Shown piece after piece: positions 17,550 to 27,008 of a stretch of DNA of 64,000 nt. A program made the position numbers and the translations under genes. The notes under the pieces are model-generated. The model did not search any database and had not been told where the DNA came from. It was given only the letters and a program-made list of their open reading frames with translations. Origin of the DNA: Dyadobacter chenwenxiniae. Lineage in GTDB: Bacteria; Bacteroidota; Bacteroidia; Cytophagales; Spirosomataceae. The stretch is taken from contig NZ_CP094997.1 of assembly GCF_022869785.1 (NCBI RefSeq), forward strand, positions 4,092,001 to 4,156,000, read 5' to 3'. Every line of letters begins with the position of its first letter. Position 1 is the stretch's first letter.

Positions 17550-17921
17550 TTATCCCCTGCGGTTGTAACGTCCTTTGTTGAAACTGTTTTGGTAAGCAAA
17601 CAGACGCTGGCGCTGTGCCGGAGTCAGAATTTCCAGGATGTCTTTTTGTTTTGATCTTTCCAGTTTCTGTGTATTTTGAAAACTGCTGTATCTTCTGTTC
17701 GACATCAGCTGGTCGTAGTGGTTTTCGATCTTTTTGATCTTGTTTTCCTGCTTCCGCGACAGCTTCACAATCTCGTCCAGCTTGTTGATATTGTATTCTT
17801 CAACAGCGTTGTCTCCGCGTGAGTTGTTGATGGCCGGAGCTTCGTGGCGGTAACGTTGCGCGAAGCTGTTTCCTACTGTTAATGTAATTATGGTTGCGAT
17901 TGCTAAGATGGTCTTTTTCAT
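17550..17921 (-). CDS. Small secreted basic protein with LTPAQ motif
   Basis: 123 residues with a clear signal peptide (about 1-21, MKKTILAIATIITLTVGNSF then AQ). The mature part is rich in Arg, Lys, Asn and Gln and probably helical. ILTPAQRQRLF near the C-terminus recalls the LTxxQ motif of periplasmic Spy/CpxP-like chaperones, but the similarity is short. It converges on the sigma/anti-sigma unit across a shared terminator. It may be a periplasmic stress protein; the function is not established. Confidence 0.7.
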   Translation of the reverse strand: MKKTILAIATIITLTVGNSFAQRYRHEAPAINNSRGDNAVEEYNINKLDEIVKLSRKQENKIKKIENHYDQLMSNRRYSSFQNTQKLERSKQKDILEILTPAQRQRLFAYQNSFNKGRYNRRG

Positions 17922-18092
17922 GGTTTCAATGTTTAAATTGTTTGTTTATGTAGGTTAGAGGCCCTTTTTCAACAAACGTTTAATCGACCAAAAAGCCAAT
18001 CTGCCAACTGATCTAGTTGCTAGATGATCTGCCATTTATCGCCGATGAATGAGGTTTTTTAATAACCTGGTTACAAAAACGTGCTAAACAGT

Positions 18093-18100
18093 TATATTTG
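18093..18100 (+). promoter_or_regulatory. -7 element TATATTTG of the first toxin-antitoxin module
   Basis: A perfect TAnnTTTG box ends 23 bases before the ATG at 18124. No clear -33 TTG is present at the expected distance. It marks housekeeping-sigma expression, unlike the neighbouring permeases. Confidence 0.45.
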
Positions 18101-18123
18101 ATTAGCAACTGACAACCTCTCCA

Positions 18124-18333
18124 ATGCTAACGACAGTAAAAGGGATATTCGAAAACGGACAAATCACATTGACGGAAAAACCGCCTGTGAATACGCGTAT
18201 GGAAGTAATTGTAACATTCATCGATGAAACTCCCAAGCCTTTAAAAAAGCGCAGAGCTGGCGTTGTAGCAGGTAAATTTAAAATGTCAGATGACTTTGAT
18301 GACCCATTGGATGATCTAAAAGAATATATGTAA
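18124..18333 (+). CDS. Antitoxin of a VapBC-type module
   Basis: 69 residues. The N-terminal part (VKGIFENGQITLTEKPPVNT) has the beta-hairpin wording of DUF2281/VapB-like antitoxins in Bacteroidota; the C-terminal part (KFKMSDDFDDPLDDLKEYM) is acidic, as expected for the tail that fills the toxin active site. The stop codon TAA is directly followed by the toxin ATG. The module runs against the direction of the surrounding permeases. It should neutralise the toxin and repress its own promoter. Confidence 0.8.
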   Translation: MLTTVKGIFENGQITLTEKPPVNTRMEVIVTFIDETPKPLKKRRAGVVAGKFKMSDDFDDPLDDLKEYM

Positions 18334-18729
18334 ATGAAATATTTGCTTGACACACACTCATTAATATGGTTTTTAGAAAATAATCCCAAACTCTCGCATC
18401 CAGCAAAATCAATCATTGAAGACCTCGAAAATGAAATTTTCGTCAGTAATGCGAGTTGGTTGGAAATTTCAATAAAAGTCACCTTGGGCAAACTCATATT
18501 GCCCAGCTCACTTTCGGACATAATGTCAAGATCTGCATCTATTCAAATCAGATCCATTGGCATTTTGGAATCTCACATCATTGCATATCAGGATCTCCAT
18601 TTTTTTGACGAGCACCGCGATCCGTTTGACAGGATAATCATTGTTACGGCAGTCGTGGAGAATTTCTCAATAATAACCTCTGATCCAAAATTCAAGTTAT
18701 ACCAGGACAATGTTGCCCTGGTATGGTAA
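18334..18729 (+). CDS. vapC: PIN-domain ribonuclease toxin (VapC family)
   Basis: 131 residues, all one PIN domain. The expected acidic metal-binding residues are present: Asp6 in LLDTHSLIW, Glu44 in SWLEISIK, Asp96/Asp99 in DPFDRIII, and Asp117 in TSDPKF. VapC toxins cut specific RNAs such as initiator tRNA or rRNA loops; the target here is unknown. It starts immediately after the antitoxin stop and ends five bases from the convergent end of permease 18735-21113. All catalytic residues are intact, so it is likely active. Confidence 0.9.
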   Translation: MKYLLDTHSLIWFLENNPKLSHPAKSIIEDLENEIFVSNASWLEISIKVTLGKLILPSSLSDIMSRSASIQIRSIGILESHIIAYQDLHFFDEHRDPFDRIIIVTAVVENFSIITSDPKFKLYQDNVALVW

Positions 18730-18734
18730 ATATC

Positions 18735-21113
18735 TCATTCACTCCTCAGCGACTTCACAGGATTCATCAACGCGGCTTTAATGGCTTGGAAACTTACGGT
18801 AATTAATGTGATTAGGATCGCGGTTACGGCGGAGACGGCGAATACAACCCAGCTTAGTTCAATGTGATATTCGTATTTTTTCAGCCAGTCGCTCAAAAAA
18901 TACAAGGCGATCGGTGACGCGATCGCGCAGGAAACGATCACGAGAAAGACAAATTCTTTCGAAAGCATCGCCCACATTTGCGCAACACTGGCCCCAAGTG
19001 CCTTTCTGATTCCGATCTCCTTCGTTCTTTGCTCGGCTGTGTAGGCGGCAAGTCCGAATAATCCTAAGCAGGAAATAAAAACCGCCAATACAGCAAAAAC
19101 CCTTGCCAGCTTTCCTATTCTTTCCTCAGCCCTAAACTTGGCCTCGTATTCTTCGTCTGCAAACTTGAATTCAAACGGTGAATCAGGATCATGTTTCTTA
19201 AAAATAGCTTCAACTTTTTTCAATGATTTTTCAACCGGTGCGCCTGGCAAAAGTTTGATATTGATCAGATTTGCCCATTCGTAATCCATTAAAAAGATGG
19301 TAGGAACAGCAGGCTCATAGGGCGATTGCATCACCATATCTTTGATAACACCCACAACCTGACGTGGTTTGCCATTATAGCGAATGGTTTTGCCAACAAT
19401 GTCCTTCAACCCGGTGAGCTTAACGGCCGACTCGTTCAATATAAAACCGGCAGTATCTGTCGAATATTCTCTTGAAAAGTCACGTCCGTCAATGATTTTC
19501 CAGCCTATTGTTTTACCAAAATCGTGCGTACATGCAATGGTTCCAAACAATGGCGTTGCGCCCGCCTCCATCCCCTCCCATTCAAAACCGATCTGATTGG
19601 AATAAATCCCGGTTGTAGGGCTGGACGATTCGCTCATTTCGTACACGGCCCCGGATTTGAGCAGGTCGTCTCGCAACGGGTAATATTTGCCATATAAATT
19701 TGGCGAAATGTCAATCTGAAGCAGTCCCTGCCTGTCATAACCCACAGGGCGATTCTTGGCATGCTGAATTTGCTGAAAAACGATAATGGTTCCGATAATC
19801 AATGTAATGGAGACCGTAAATTGCATTACAACCATCACCTTACGCGGAACTGCCGACCATTTGCCCACTTTGAATGTCCCTTTCAAAACAGAAAGCGGGT
19901 TGAAAGACGACAGATAAAATGCCGGATAACTTCCCGATATCAAGCCGGTAAAGATGGAGAAAGTAATCAGCATCAGCCAGAATTGAATGTATTGCCACGG
20001 GAAGCGCACGTGCTTGCCTGACAGGTCATTGAAAGAAGGCAAGGCCACCAAAACGATGAGCAATGCAAGCACCAATGCCAACGAAACAACCAAAAAAGAC
20101 TCACTCAAAAATTGAAAGACCAGCTGGCTGCGCAATGATCCGATGGCTTTTCTGATCCCCACCTCTTTTGCCCGCTTTTCGGAACGCGCTGTGCTGAGGT
20201 TCATGAAATTGATACAAGCCAGTAACAGCACAAAAACGCCGATAATGCTAAAGAGCCATACGAACTGAATGCCTCCGCCTACATTTTTACCATTTTTAAA
20301 GTCCGAATATAAGTGCCACCTGCTCATGGGATGCAGGAAATATTGCGGCTTCTCCGTTTTCGATGACGCGTGCGGTATTTCCACATCCCTTATTTTTAAA
20401 GAAACCTTTTCGATATCCGCATTGTCGGCCACCTGCGCATAAAATTGGAATGAATGGTTCCCCCATTGCGTCTGCGATTCCTTAACCCAGTTTTCTGAAA
20501 GCAGATAATCGTTCCAGGTCAAAAGAAGATTCAGTTCATTAAACTCCGAATTGAACGGAATGTCTTCGTAAACGCCGGTCACTTTCACGTTCTTTTTAAT
20601 GTCCAGCTTAACCGTTTTGTTCAAAGGATCTTCATTGCCAAAAAGTGCTTTGGCAACGCTCTCGGAAATGACTATGGACCCGGGATCTTTCAATGCCGTT
20701 TTCAAATCCCCCTTCAACATTTTTAAGGAAAGCATTTCCGGAAATGCCGGTTGCGCCCACATTCCCCGTTTGTTAATCTTTTTATCGCCATTCGCCAGCA
20801 AATGCCCGAAATTCCAGGACGCCATGGACGTGTTCTTGAAATCAGCGGAATATTTATTCGCCATTTCCATTACGGACGGAAGTGACACTGCCCTTCCGCT
20901 GCCGGTCTGCCCATTGAAAGTCTGGCTGATGTAAGCCTGCGTGAGCCTGTCGTAGTTTTTGTGATATTTATTAAAAGAAAGCTCGTCCCAAACCCAAAGG
21001 CCAATCAGCATGGCAACCGCAATTCCTACGGCCAATCCGGCAATGTTAATGAACGAATAGACCTTATTTTTAAGGAGGTTTCGGAATGCGATTACAGAAT
21101 AATTCGTGATCAT
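18735..21113 (-). CDS. ABC transporter permease, MacB/FtsX type (array member 7)
   Basis: 792 residues, start MITNYSVIAFRNLLKNK, lacking the usual YxKIA. Coupling helices are RAKEVGIRKAIGSLRSQ and RTKEIGIRKALGAS, the latter followed by the unusual VAQMWAMLSKEF. Before helix 2 it has LYSDFKNGKNVGGGIQFVWL, and before the second domain's turn IIDGRDF; both are shared in kind with the permease at 35837-38197 (LYSKWDSGKQNGGRIEYVQL, LLDGRDF), making these two a subgroup although they lie 15 kb apart. It is second in the unit led by 21141-23555, 27 bases behind that stop. It ends against the convergent toxin gene. Confidence 0.93.
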   Translation of the reverse strand: MITNYSVIAFRNLLKNKVYSFINIAGLAVGIAVAMLIGLWVWDELSFNKYHKNYDRLTQAYISQTFNGQTGSGRAVSLPSVMEMANKYSADFKNTSMASWNFGHLLANGDKKINKRGMWAQPAFPEMLSLKMLKGDLKTALKDPGSIVISESVAKALFGNEDPLNKTVKLDIKKNVKVTGVYEDIPFNSEFNELNLLLTWNDYLLSENWVKESQTQWGNHSFQFYAQVADNADIEKVSLKIRDVEIPHASSKTEKPQYFLHPMSRWHLYSDFKNGKNVGGGIQFVWLFSIIGVFVLLLACINFMNLSTARSEKRAKEVGIRKAIGSLRSQLVFQFLSESFLVVSLALVLALLIVLVALPSFNDLSGKHVRFPWQYIQFWLMLITFSIFTGLISGSYPAFYLSSFNPLSVLKGTFKVGKWSAVPRKVMVVMQFTVSITLIIGTIIVFQQIQHAKNRPVGYDRQGLLQIDISPNLYGKYYPLRDDLLKSGAVYEMSESSSPTTGIYSNQIGFEWEGMEAGATPLFGTIACTHDFGKTIGWKIIDGRDFSREYSTDTAGFILNESAVKLTGLKDIVGKTIRYNGKPRQVVGVIKDMVMQSPYEPAVPTIFLMDYEWANLINIKLLPGAPVEKSLKKVEAIFKKHDPDSPFEFKFADEEYEAKFRAEERIGKLARVFAVLAVFISCLGLFGLAAYTAEQRTKEIGIRKALGASVAQMWAMLSKEFVFLVIVSCAIASPIALYFLSDWLKKYEYHIELSWVVFAVSAVTAILITLITVSFQAIKAALMNPVKSLRSE

Positions 21114-21140
21114 CGGGTTACGCGGATTAGGTTAAAAAAT

Positions 21141-23555
21141 TTATTCGCTCCTTAAAGATGTCACTGGATTCACTAAAGCTGCTTTAACACTCTGAAAACT
21201 TATTGTGATTAAAGCAATAATGACTGCCCCGACGCCCGCAACCACATATAACCAGGCACTTATTTTCACCTGATAAGTAAAATCCTGCAACCATCCCTTC
21301 ATCACATACCACGCGACAGGCGAGGCAATGACCAGCGCGATCACAACCAGTTTGATAAAGTCGATTGAAAACAGACTGAAAATATTAAACGCCGAAGCAC
21401 CGATTGCCTTGCGAATGCCCATTTCCTTCGTACGCGACTCGGCCATGAAAGCGACAACGCCATACAATCCCAGGCAGCCTATAAAGATGGCAATTCCTGT
21501 CAAAATTTTGAAGAGATCAAACAATTTGGATTCCTTTTCATAGAAGCTGTTAAGCGTCTCATCGAGGAAGGTGTAGCTGAATAAATAGTCAGGGAATGTG
21601 GCTGACCAGACTTTTTCAATTCTTTCAATTTGCTTCGCATCCGCGTTTTCGGACAGCTTAATGCCCAATGTGCCATAATTGCTGCGTTGGGTGGTGAGGA
21701 CACAGGGGATGATTTCACGGTGCAGACTATATGTATTAAAGTTTTTCACCACACCCACAATCGGCAGCTTATATTCCGATCCGCCGATGGTCAGCCGCTT
21801 TCCGATGGCGTCAGCAGGGCTCTTGAAGCCTAATTTTTTCACAAAGGCTTCATTTACAACAAATTCCCGCATGGTGTCAGCGGGCAAATACATCCGCCCG
21901 GCCACTATTTTCAACCCATATGTTTTTACATAAGCCGTATCAGCAGGACGCATAACCACTTCATAATCAAGAAATTCAGCATCATTCTCATATTTAAATC
22001 CGGTTTGCCAATTGCTTCTCGACATAGGTGTGAATGCGCTGAAACTCATGGATTTGATGCCCGGCTCATTAACCAGCTTGGCATACAGTCCTTCCAAAAC
22101 ACCCGGGTCCTGGGCGGGGATTTGCATACTTATGATCTCATCTTTCTGAAAACCGAGATCAAGCGTGCGGAAATACTTCATCTGGCTGTAAGCGATCAAT
22201 GTTCCGATGAGAACGATTTGCGAAATTGTGAATTGCAGAACGATCAGCCCGGAACGCAGATTCGCCTGCCCGCTTCCTGCCGTTCGCATTTTTCCTTTCA
22301 AAGCAAGAATAGGCTGGTAACCCGATACCACCATGGCCGGATAAAAGCCCGCAAGTATGGTCGTAATCACTGTCAGCACCACCAGAAAAGCCATTACGGA
22401 AATGTCTGCTACGAAAATAACCCCCTCTGCCTTAATGTTCAGGATGTTGGCAACGCCAGGCAAAACAACCTGCGCGACGATCAAAGCAAGGATGACGGAT
22501 AAGACAGTAATTACCGCAGTCTCTGAAAAATACTGCCTCAACAACTGGCCTCTCGTACTGCCCAATACTTTTCTCACGCCCACTTCACGCGCACGACGCA
22601 GGGCTTGTGCAGTAGCGAGGTTGATGAAGTTCACGCAGGCCGTGATCAAAATAAACATTCCAACCAGCACCATTGCCCAGATCATTCCCTTACTGATTGT
22701 TCGGCCGGTGTAGTTAGAGGTTTTTGTATCAAAATGTATGTCATTAACGGGTTGTAAAATGTATTCCTCAACCGCGGCATCCTTTGGCTCCCTGTATTTT
22801 TTGACAAATGAAACCAGTTGTTGTTCCATTTTTTCTTCGCTCACATTTTCAGGCAACATCATGTACATTTGGCCGCCGCCATAAGTGCTCTGCCAGTCGT
22901 CCCAGTTCGTAAATGAACCGTAGTCTTTCAGAGAGGCGAATGAGAGCATGGTTGTAAAAGGGAAGTTCGTAGTCGCAGGCGGGTCCTGAATAATGCCGGT
23001 AACGACAAAATTCCTGTGGTTTTCCACCCGGATCGTTTTGCCCATCGGGTTTGTATTGCCAAAATACTTTTTTGCCTGAGTTTCAGAAAGCACCACGGCC
23101 CCAGGGTTATTTAAGGAACTGGCTGCCGAGCCTTTTAACCATTTGTACTCAAAGAGTTTGAAATATTCCGGATCGATGAACGACACTGCATTATTTTGCT
23201 CAGAATGCTTTTTGCGATTGGGTCCGTCTCCGATTGTGATCAATGCGCCGCGCAGTGCGTATGTGCACGATACCTGGTTCCGGATTTCAGGGAAGTCATT
23301 ACGCAGCGCCGCCAGCGCCGGAAGCGGCATTCCCGTGTTATAACCTTTATCAACCTCCCCTTTTGTGTGTTTCAGTATCCGGAAAACGCGATCTACGTTT
23401 TTATGATGCTGATCAAAGCTAAGCTCATAGCGAACCGTAAAAAAGATCAGCAAACAACAAGCCAGCCCCAAAGTAAGCCCGGTAATGTTGATCAAAGTAA
23501 AATTCCAGTTGCGTCTTAAATTCCTGAAAGAAGTAGTAAGATAATTTTTGATCAT
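21141..23555 (-). CDS. ABC transporter permease, MacB/FtsX type (array member 8), first of a two-gene unit
   Basis: 804 residues, start MIKNYLTTSFRNLRRN. The first coupling helix is RAREVGVRKVLGSTRGQ. The second departs from the rest (RTKEMGIRKAIGASAFN, then LFSIDF instead of LLSKDF), so its ATPase contact may differ. It groups with the permease at 3419-5848 by the LPENVS, DLGFQKDE and TYGLKIVAGR patterns. It has its own activator dyads (23667-23702) and a -24/-12-like promoter, and is followed after 27 bases by array member 7. Tail NPVTSLRSE. Confidence 0.93.
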   Translation of the reverse strand: MIKNYLTTSFRNLRRNWNFTLINITGLTLGLACCLLIFFTVRYELSFDQHHKNVDRVFRILKHTKGEVDKGYNTGMPLPALAALRNDFPEIRNQVSCTYALRGALITIGDGPNRKKHSEQNNAVSFIDPEYFKLFEYKWLKGSAASSLNNPGAVVLSETQAKKYFGNTNPMGKTIRVENHRNFVVTGIIQDPPATTNFPFTTMLSFASLKDYGSFTNWDDWQSTYGGGQMYMMLPENVSEEKMEQQLVSFVKKYREPKDAAVEEYILQPVNDIHFDTKTSNYTGRTISKGMIWAMVLVGMFILITACVNFINLATAQALRRAREVGVRKVLGSTRGQLLRQYFSETAVITVLSVILALIVAQVVLPGVANILNIKAEGVIFVADISVMAFLVVLTVITTILAGFYPAMVVSGYQPILALKGKMRTAGSGQANLRSGLIVLQFTISQIVLIGTLIAYSQMKYFRTLDLGFQKDEIISMQIPAQDPGVLEGLYAKLVNEPGIKSMSFSAFTPMSRSNWQTGFKYENDAEFLDYEVVMRPADTAYVKTYGLKIVAGRMYLPADTMREFVVNEAFVKKLGFKSPADAIGKRLTIGGSEYKLPIVGVVKNFNTYSLHREIIPCVLTTQRSNYGTLGIKLSENADAKQIERIEKVWSATFPDYLFSYTFLDETLNSFYEKESKLFDLFKILTGIAIFIGCLGLYGVVAFMAESRTKEMGIRKAIGASAFNIFSLFSIDFIKLVVIALVIASPVAWYVMKGWLQDFTYQVKISAWLYVVAGVGAVIIALITISFQSVKAALVNPVTSLRSE

Positions 23556-23597
23556 GGCCGGTCAGTGCTTTTCTGTGGGAGAATGTTTGAAAAGAGC

Positions 23598-23613
23598 ACT
23601 AATTCTTATACCA
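23598..23613 (-). promoter_or_regulatory. Candidate sigma-54-like promoter for permeases 8 and 7
   Basis: On the minus strand TGGTATAAGAATTAGT: GG of the -24 box and TT of the -12 box are at the standard spacing, but the GC of -12 is not conserved. Predicted leader is about 33 bases. The distance to the activator dyad is 54 bases. Confidence 0.45.
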
Positions 23614-23666
23614 GCGCTAATGCACACTGATAACCAGTTGATTATATCAATTTATATAATGCTTCA

Positions 23667-23702
23667 TGTCCGCTTTTGAACACTTTTGTACGGGTTTGAA
23701 CA
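23667..23702. promoter_or_regulatory. Tandem activator dyads (UAS) upstream of permeases 8 and 7
   Basis: Dyad A is TGTCCG-CTTT-TGAACA (23667-23682), the spacer CTTT, then dyad B TGTACG-GGTT-TGAACA (23687-23702). Both are nearly complete with 20-bp spacing. The site fills the gap between the permease start and the zeta-like toxin stop at 23730. Confidence 0.68.
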
Positions 23703-23729
23703 ATCGAAAAAACAGCCGTAAAGGAATGA

Positions 23730-24287
23730 TCAGGCTTTTAAATACTTTACTAAATCGTTGTTTATTAACCAAAGAGGAATATTATGCACCGTTACTTCTT
23801 CGACTTCTGATCCTGTTATTGAAACAAATGAAATCGACTTGAATAAACCGAGGTGATCTTTTAAAAGCGGTATCGTGTTTTTGTACATCTCTTCTATCAC
23901 CTCATTACTAACCAAATGCCCTCCGTTCTCAAACCGAGCCTTTGCTCTGATCATGCATAAATTGACGTCATCTGTGAAAAACAGAATAAGATGGAATGCA
24001 CGATTTTTATATTTCGGTAAAGAAAGTGTCAGGAGATAATCATAGTGAGACTGGTACCCCAGATTGAGCTCCAAGGCAAAATCCGTATTGTTAGCCAAAC
24101 TTTGCGCAATAAATTGATTCACTTTGACAGAGGCTGTCTGGGAATAATCTGCAAATCCTTTCTTTTTGTATTGATAAGCAGCTAAATCGTGATCGATGAT
24201 GGGAATATGATGGGGTACTAGTTCGCGTCCATAAGTACTTTTTCCTATTCCCGGCGGCCCCGCAATAAAAATAAAATAGATATTCAT
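23730..24287 (-). CDS. Zeta-toxin-like P-loop kinase
   Basis: 185 residues. The Walker A motif GPPGIGKST lies at residues 10-18, followed by HHIPIIDHDLAAYQY, where an Asp would take part in catalysis. A later IRAKARFENGGHLVSNEVIEEM resembles the arginine-rich region of zeta toxins (RxxxRxxxGGHxV), which phosphorylate UDP-N-acetylglucosamine and so stop peptidoglycan synthesis. The GGH-V wording is characteristic for this chromosomal zeta group. The start overlaps the stop of the small upstream gene by one base (TAATG), suggesting coupled translation. An alternative is a non-toxic nucleotide kinase. Toxin status is inferred from the two-gene layout. Confidence 0.75.
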   Translation of the reverse strand: MNIYFIFIAGPPGIGKSTYGRELVPHHIPIIDHDLAAYQYKKKGFADYSQTASVKVNQFIAQSLANNTDFALELNLGYQSHYDYLLTLSLPKYKNRAFHLILFFTDDVNLCMIRAKARFENGGHLVSNEVIEEMYKNTIPLLKDHLGLFKSISFVSITGSEVEEVTVHNIPLWLINNDLVKYLKA

Positions 24288-24487
24288 TAGAGCTTTTCAA
24301 TTCGCCCATCGGAGTATTCAGCAACAGGCGTGCCATCTTTTCGGTAATACACCAATGGTTGTCCTATCGAGAAAAGATATTCACGGGCTCTTTCCAGAGA
24401 TTTTTTCTTCCATTCGATAAGCTCCAAAGCACTCATGGTTGCCGGACGCTTAATCATAATCCCCATTTTACTAGCTACATCATTCAT
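24287..24487 (-). CDS. Small partner (probable antitoxin) of the zeta-like kinase
   Basis: 66 residues, no recognised classical antitoxin fold. The core MSALELIEWKKKSLERAREY is helical and charged, followed by a short beta-rich end (QPLVYYRKDGTPVAEYSDG). Similar small genes precede zeta-like toxins in Bacteroidota, as far as I recall. The first ATG at 24487 lies about 28 bases after a TATCTTTG box. An internal start at MIKRPATMSALE (residue 11) would also be possible. It probably binds the kinase and an operator-like repeat at 24501-24546. Confidence 0.65.
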   Translation of the reverse strand: MNDVASKMGIMIKRPATMSALELIEWKKKSLERAREYLFSIGQPLVYYRKDGTPVAEYSDGRIEKL

Positions 24488-24500
24488 AACAAAAAGCGCT

Positions 24501-24546
24501 TAGGAATTTAATGAACAAAGATAAACCTGCCTAAATTAAATTCCTA
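24501..24546 (-). promoter_or_regulatory. Promoter with flanking 12-bp inverted repeat for the zeta-like module
   Basis: A perfect 12-bp inverted repeat (TAGGAATTTAAT 24501-24512 and its complement 24535-24546) brackets a TATCTTTG -7 box (24523-24516 on the minus strand). This is the classic layout of an autoregulated toxin-antitoxin operator. It shows the module has its own promoter and need not be read from the permease upstream. Confidence 0.6.
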
Positions 24547-24573
24547 TAAGCAATTCTTATACCGTAAATAGCG

Positions 24574-26994
24574 CTACTCGCTCTTTAATGACTCCACTGG
24601 GTTCATCAGCGCGGCTTTGATGCTTTGGAAGCCTACTGTTGCCAGGGCGACCAGGATGGCGCTGATTCCTACCAGAATGAAGATTATGGGGTTAATTTCG
24701 ATGCGGTAAGCGTAATTGTCGAGCCATTTTTGCATAAAAAACCAGGACAATGGTGTGGCGATGACGATCGCTATCAGTACGAGTTTGATAAAATCTTTTG
24801 ACAACACGAATACAAGGCTCGGAATGCTGGCTCCTAGCACCTTCCGTACGCCAATTTCTTTGGTACGCTGCTCCATCACGATCAAGGCGACGGCAAACAG
24901 GCCAAGGCATGAAAGAATGATTGCGATGCCCGAAGCGAGACTGAAAACACTGGATAAATGACCTTCTTCGCGATACCATGAATTGGTGTTTTCATCCACA
25001 AATGATCCCGTGAACTCGGTTTCCGGCGCAACTTCCTTCCAGACACTTTTCAACTTATCCATAGCGATCCGCAGGCTTTGCGGCGTCACCCTGACAAAAA
25101 CGTAATTGACTGATCCCGAGCCTCCCAAATGCATGGTAATCGGTTTTTTCTCATTTTTGGAAGAATACAAATGAAAGTCAGGAACCATGCCGATGATCTG
25201 ATATTTAACACCTGCCGTATCCGTCTGGAAATATTTTCCGACAGGATCTTTTTCCTGGATCATTTTGGCCATGCTTTCCGTGATAATCACGCGGTCCAGC
25301 GAATCGCTCGGAAACGCCGGGTTGAATTCACGACCATCCAGCAACTTTATATTCAATGCTTTGAGATAATCATAATCAATAGAAAGCCAATCGGTTGTAA
25401 TATCCTTTTCTTTATAAGTAAACCCAATCACGCTCCGGGAGGTGCTTCGGTCCCTGCCGACACCCAGGTTAACCTCGCTTCCACTGATAGCGAGCACATT
25501 AGGATCGCCCTCCAACTCGTTACGCAGCCTTCGCAGCACTTTGTTTCCGTTAACCTTGCTACCAACCGGAATGCTGATCACCTGCTCTTTATCAAATCCC
25601 AACGGCTGCGTCCGCAAATGATCAACCTGCTGAACTGCGATTACAGTGCTGCATATCAACAAACTCGACAATGTAAATTGCGCTATAATCAATGAGTTGC
25701 GAAGTACGCCCGGCTTCTTCAATGTAACTTTCCCTTTCAGCACCTCCACAGCATTGAATTTGGACATTTGCCATGCCGGATAGCCGCCTGCGATCAATGT
25801 TACCAGGATAAAAAGCCCGAATAACAGCGCAATTTTATCCGGCTCAAACATATATTTCAGGCTCAGCTTGCTTTGAAAAGTAGCGTTAAAGCTTGGAAGC
25901 AGCAGAACTGCCAGTATAATGCCCGTTAAAAAACCCAGGAAACAGATCACAGCGGCTTCACCCCAGATCTGAAAAAATAGCTGATTTTTCAATGCACCCA
26001 GCGATTTGCGGACGCCTACTTCCCGTGCACGAATGAAAGATCTGGCAACATTGAGGTTGATAAAATTAATGCAGGCAATTAAGAGGATAAAGCATCCGAT
26101 CCCCATCAAGGCATATATCAGCGCAATCGGGGCTGCGCCGCCACCTGAAACCTTCGAATTGAAATGCAGGTTAGACAGCTTCTCAATTCTAATGGCGAAA
26201 ATATCTCCTCTTTCGTCCGGCTTCGCACCTTTCCTTTTCAGACTGGTAATGCTCTCTGCAAAATATTTTTGTGCAAATGGTTTCAGCCTTTGTTCAAAAG
26301 CAACTTGATCTGCATTTGGGGTTAATTTTAAATAAACACGGTGAGAATGCGCATCCCATTGCTCCTTGGACTGCTGATATCCGCCCGCATTTTCGGTCCT
26401 TACGAATGCGTCGTATTTGATGGACGAATTTTCAGGAAAATCTTTCAGCACGCCGGTAACCACATATTCTTTGCGATTGGCATCCAGGCCAACTTGCAGT
26501 GATTTGCCCATCGGATCTTCTTTCCCGAAGATCGCTTTCGCCATGTTTTCGCTGATAACAATGCTGCTGAGATCTTGTAATGCTGTTTCAGTAGTGCCTT
26601 TTATGAGCGGGAAAGTAAAAATTTTCAAGAAATCAGGATCTGCGAACATGACCTGCTTGTCGAAATATTTTCCTTTATATTCCAAAACATCACTTCCGTT
26701 CACCACCCTTGTAATGCTTTCTATTTCAGGAAATTCCGCCTTCAAGGCAGGAGTTAAAGGAAATGGCATCGAGCTGGACGCTTGTGCCTTCTCCGGATCA
26801 TTGGAAAAAAAGTAGGTTTGATAAATGCGCTCTTTGTCTTTATGAAAATTATCAAACGACAACTGAAAATAGGCTGTCAAAAAAAGAAAAGCGCTGATAC
26901 AGAACGCAACAGACAACCCTGTAATATTAATAAACGCGTAACCTTTGCTTTTCCAAAGGTTACGCATTGCGATTTTGATGTAGTTTCTGAACAT
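24574..26994 (-). CDS. ABC transporter permease, MacB/FtsX type (array member 9)
   Basis: 806 residues, start MFRNYIKIAMRNLWKSK. The first coupling helix RAREVGVRKSLGALKNQ carries Ser instead of the usual Val or Ala and is followed by FFQIWGEAAV, where most copies have QFxxES; it is the most divergent of the array at this contact. The second helix is RTKEIGVRKVLGAS. The region before helix 2 is NLHFNSKVSGGGAAP. It lies 121 bases behind permease 27116-29572 and that gap has a long heptad hairpin and no promoter signal. Its stop is followed after 86 bases by the separately promoted zeta-like module. Confidence 0.93.
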   Translation of the reverse strand: MFRNYIKIAMRNLWKSKGYAFINITGLSVAFCISAFLFLTAYFQLSFDNFHKDKERIYQTYFFSNDPEKAQASSSMPFPLTPALKAEFPEIESITRVVNGSDVLEYKGKYFDKQVMFADPDFLKIFTFPLIKGTTETALQDLSSIVISENMAKAIFGKEDPMGKSLQVGLDANRKEYVVTGVLKDFPENSSIKYDAFVRTENAGGYQQSKEQWDAHSHRVYLKLTPNADQVAFEQRLKPFAQKYFAESITSLKRKGAKPDERGDIFAIRIEKLSNLHFNSKVSGGGAAPIALIYALMGIGCFILLIACINFINLNVARSFIRAREVGVRKSLGALKNQLFFQIWGEAAVICFLGFLTGIILAVLLLPSFNATFQSKLSLKYMFEPDKIALLFGLFILVTLIAGGYPAWQMSKFNAVEVLKGKVTLKKPGVLRNSLIIAQFTLSSLLICSTVIAVQQVDHLRTQPLGFDKEQVISIPVGSKVNGNKVLRRLRNELEGDPNVLAISGSEVNLGVGRDRSTSRSVIGFTYKEKDITTDWLSIDYDYLKALNIKLLDGREFNPAFPSDSLDRVIITESMAKMIQEKDPVGKYFQTDTAGVKYQIIGMVPDFHLYSSKNEKKPITMHLGGSGSVNYVFVRVTPQSLRIAMDKLKSVWKEVAPETEFTGSFVDENTNSWYREEGHLSSVFSLASGIAIILSCLGLFAVALIVMEQRTKEIGVRKVLGASIPSLVFVLSKDFIKLVLIAIVIATPLSWFFMQKWLDNYAYRIEINPIIFILVGISAILVALATVGFQSIKAALMNPVESLKSE

Positions 26995-27008
26995 AGTGTT
27001 TGGTTGTT

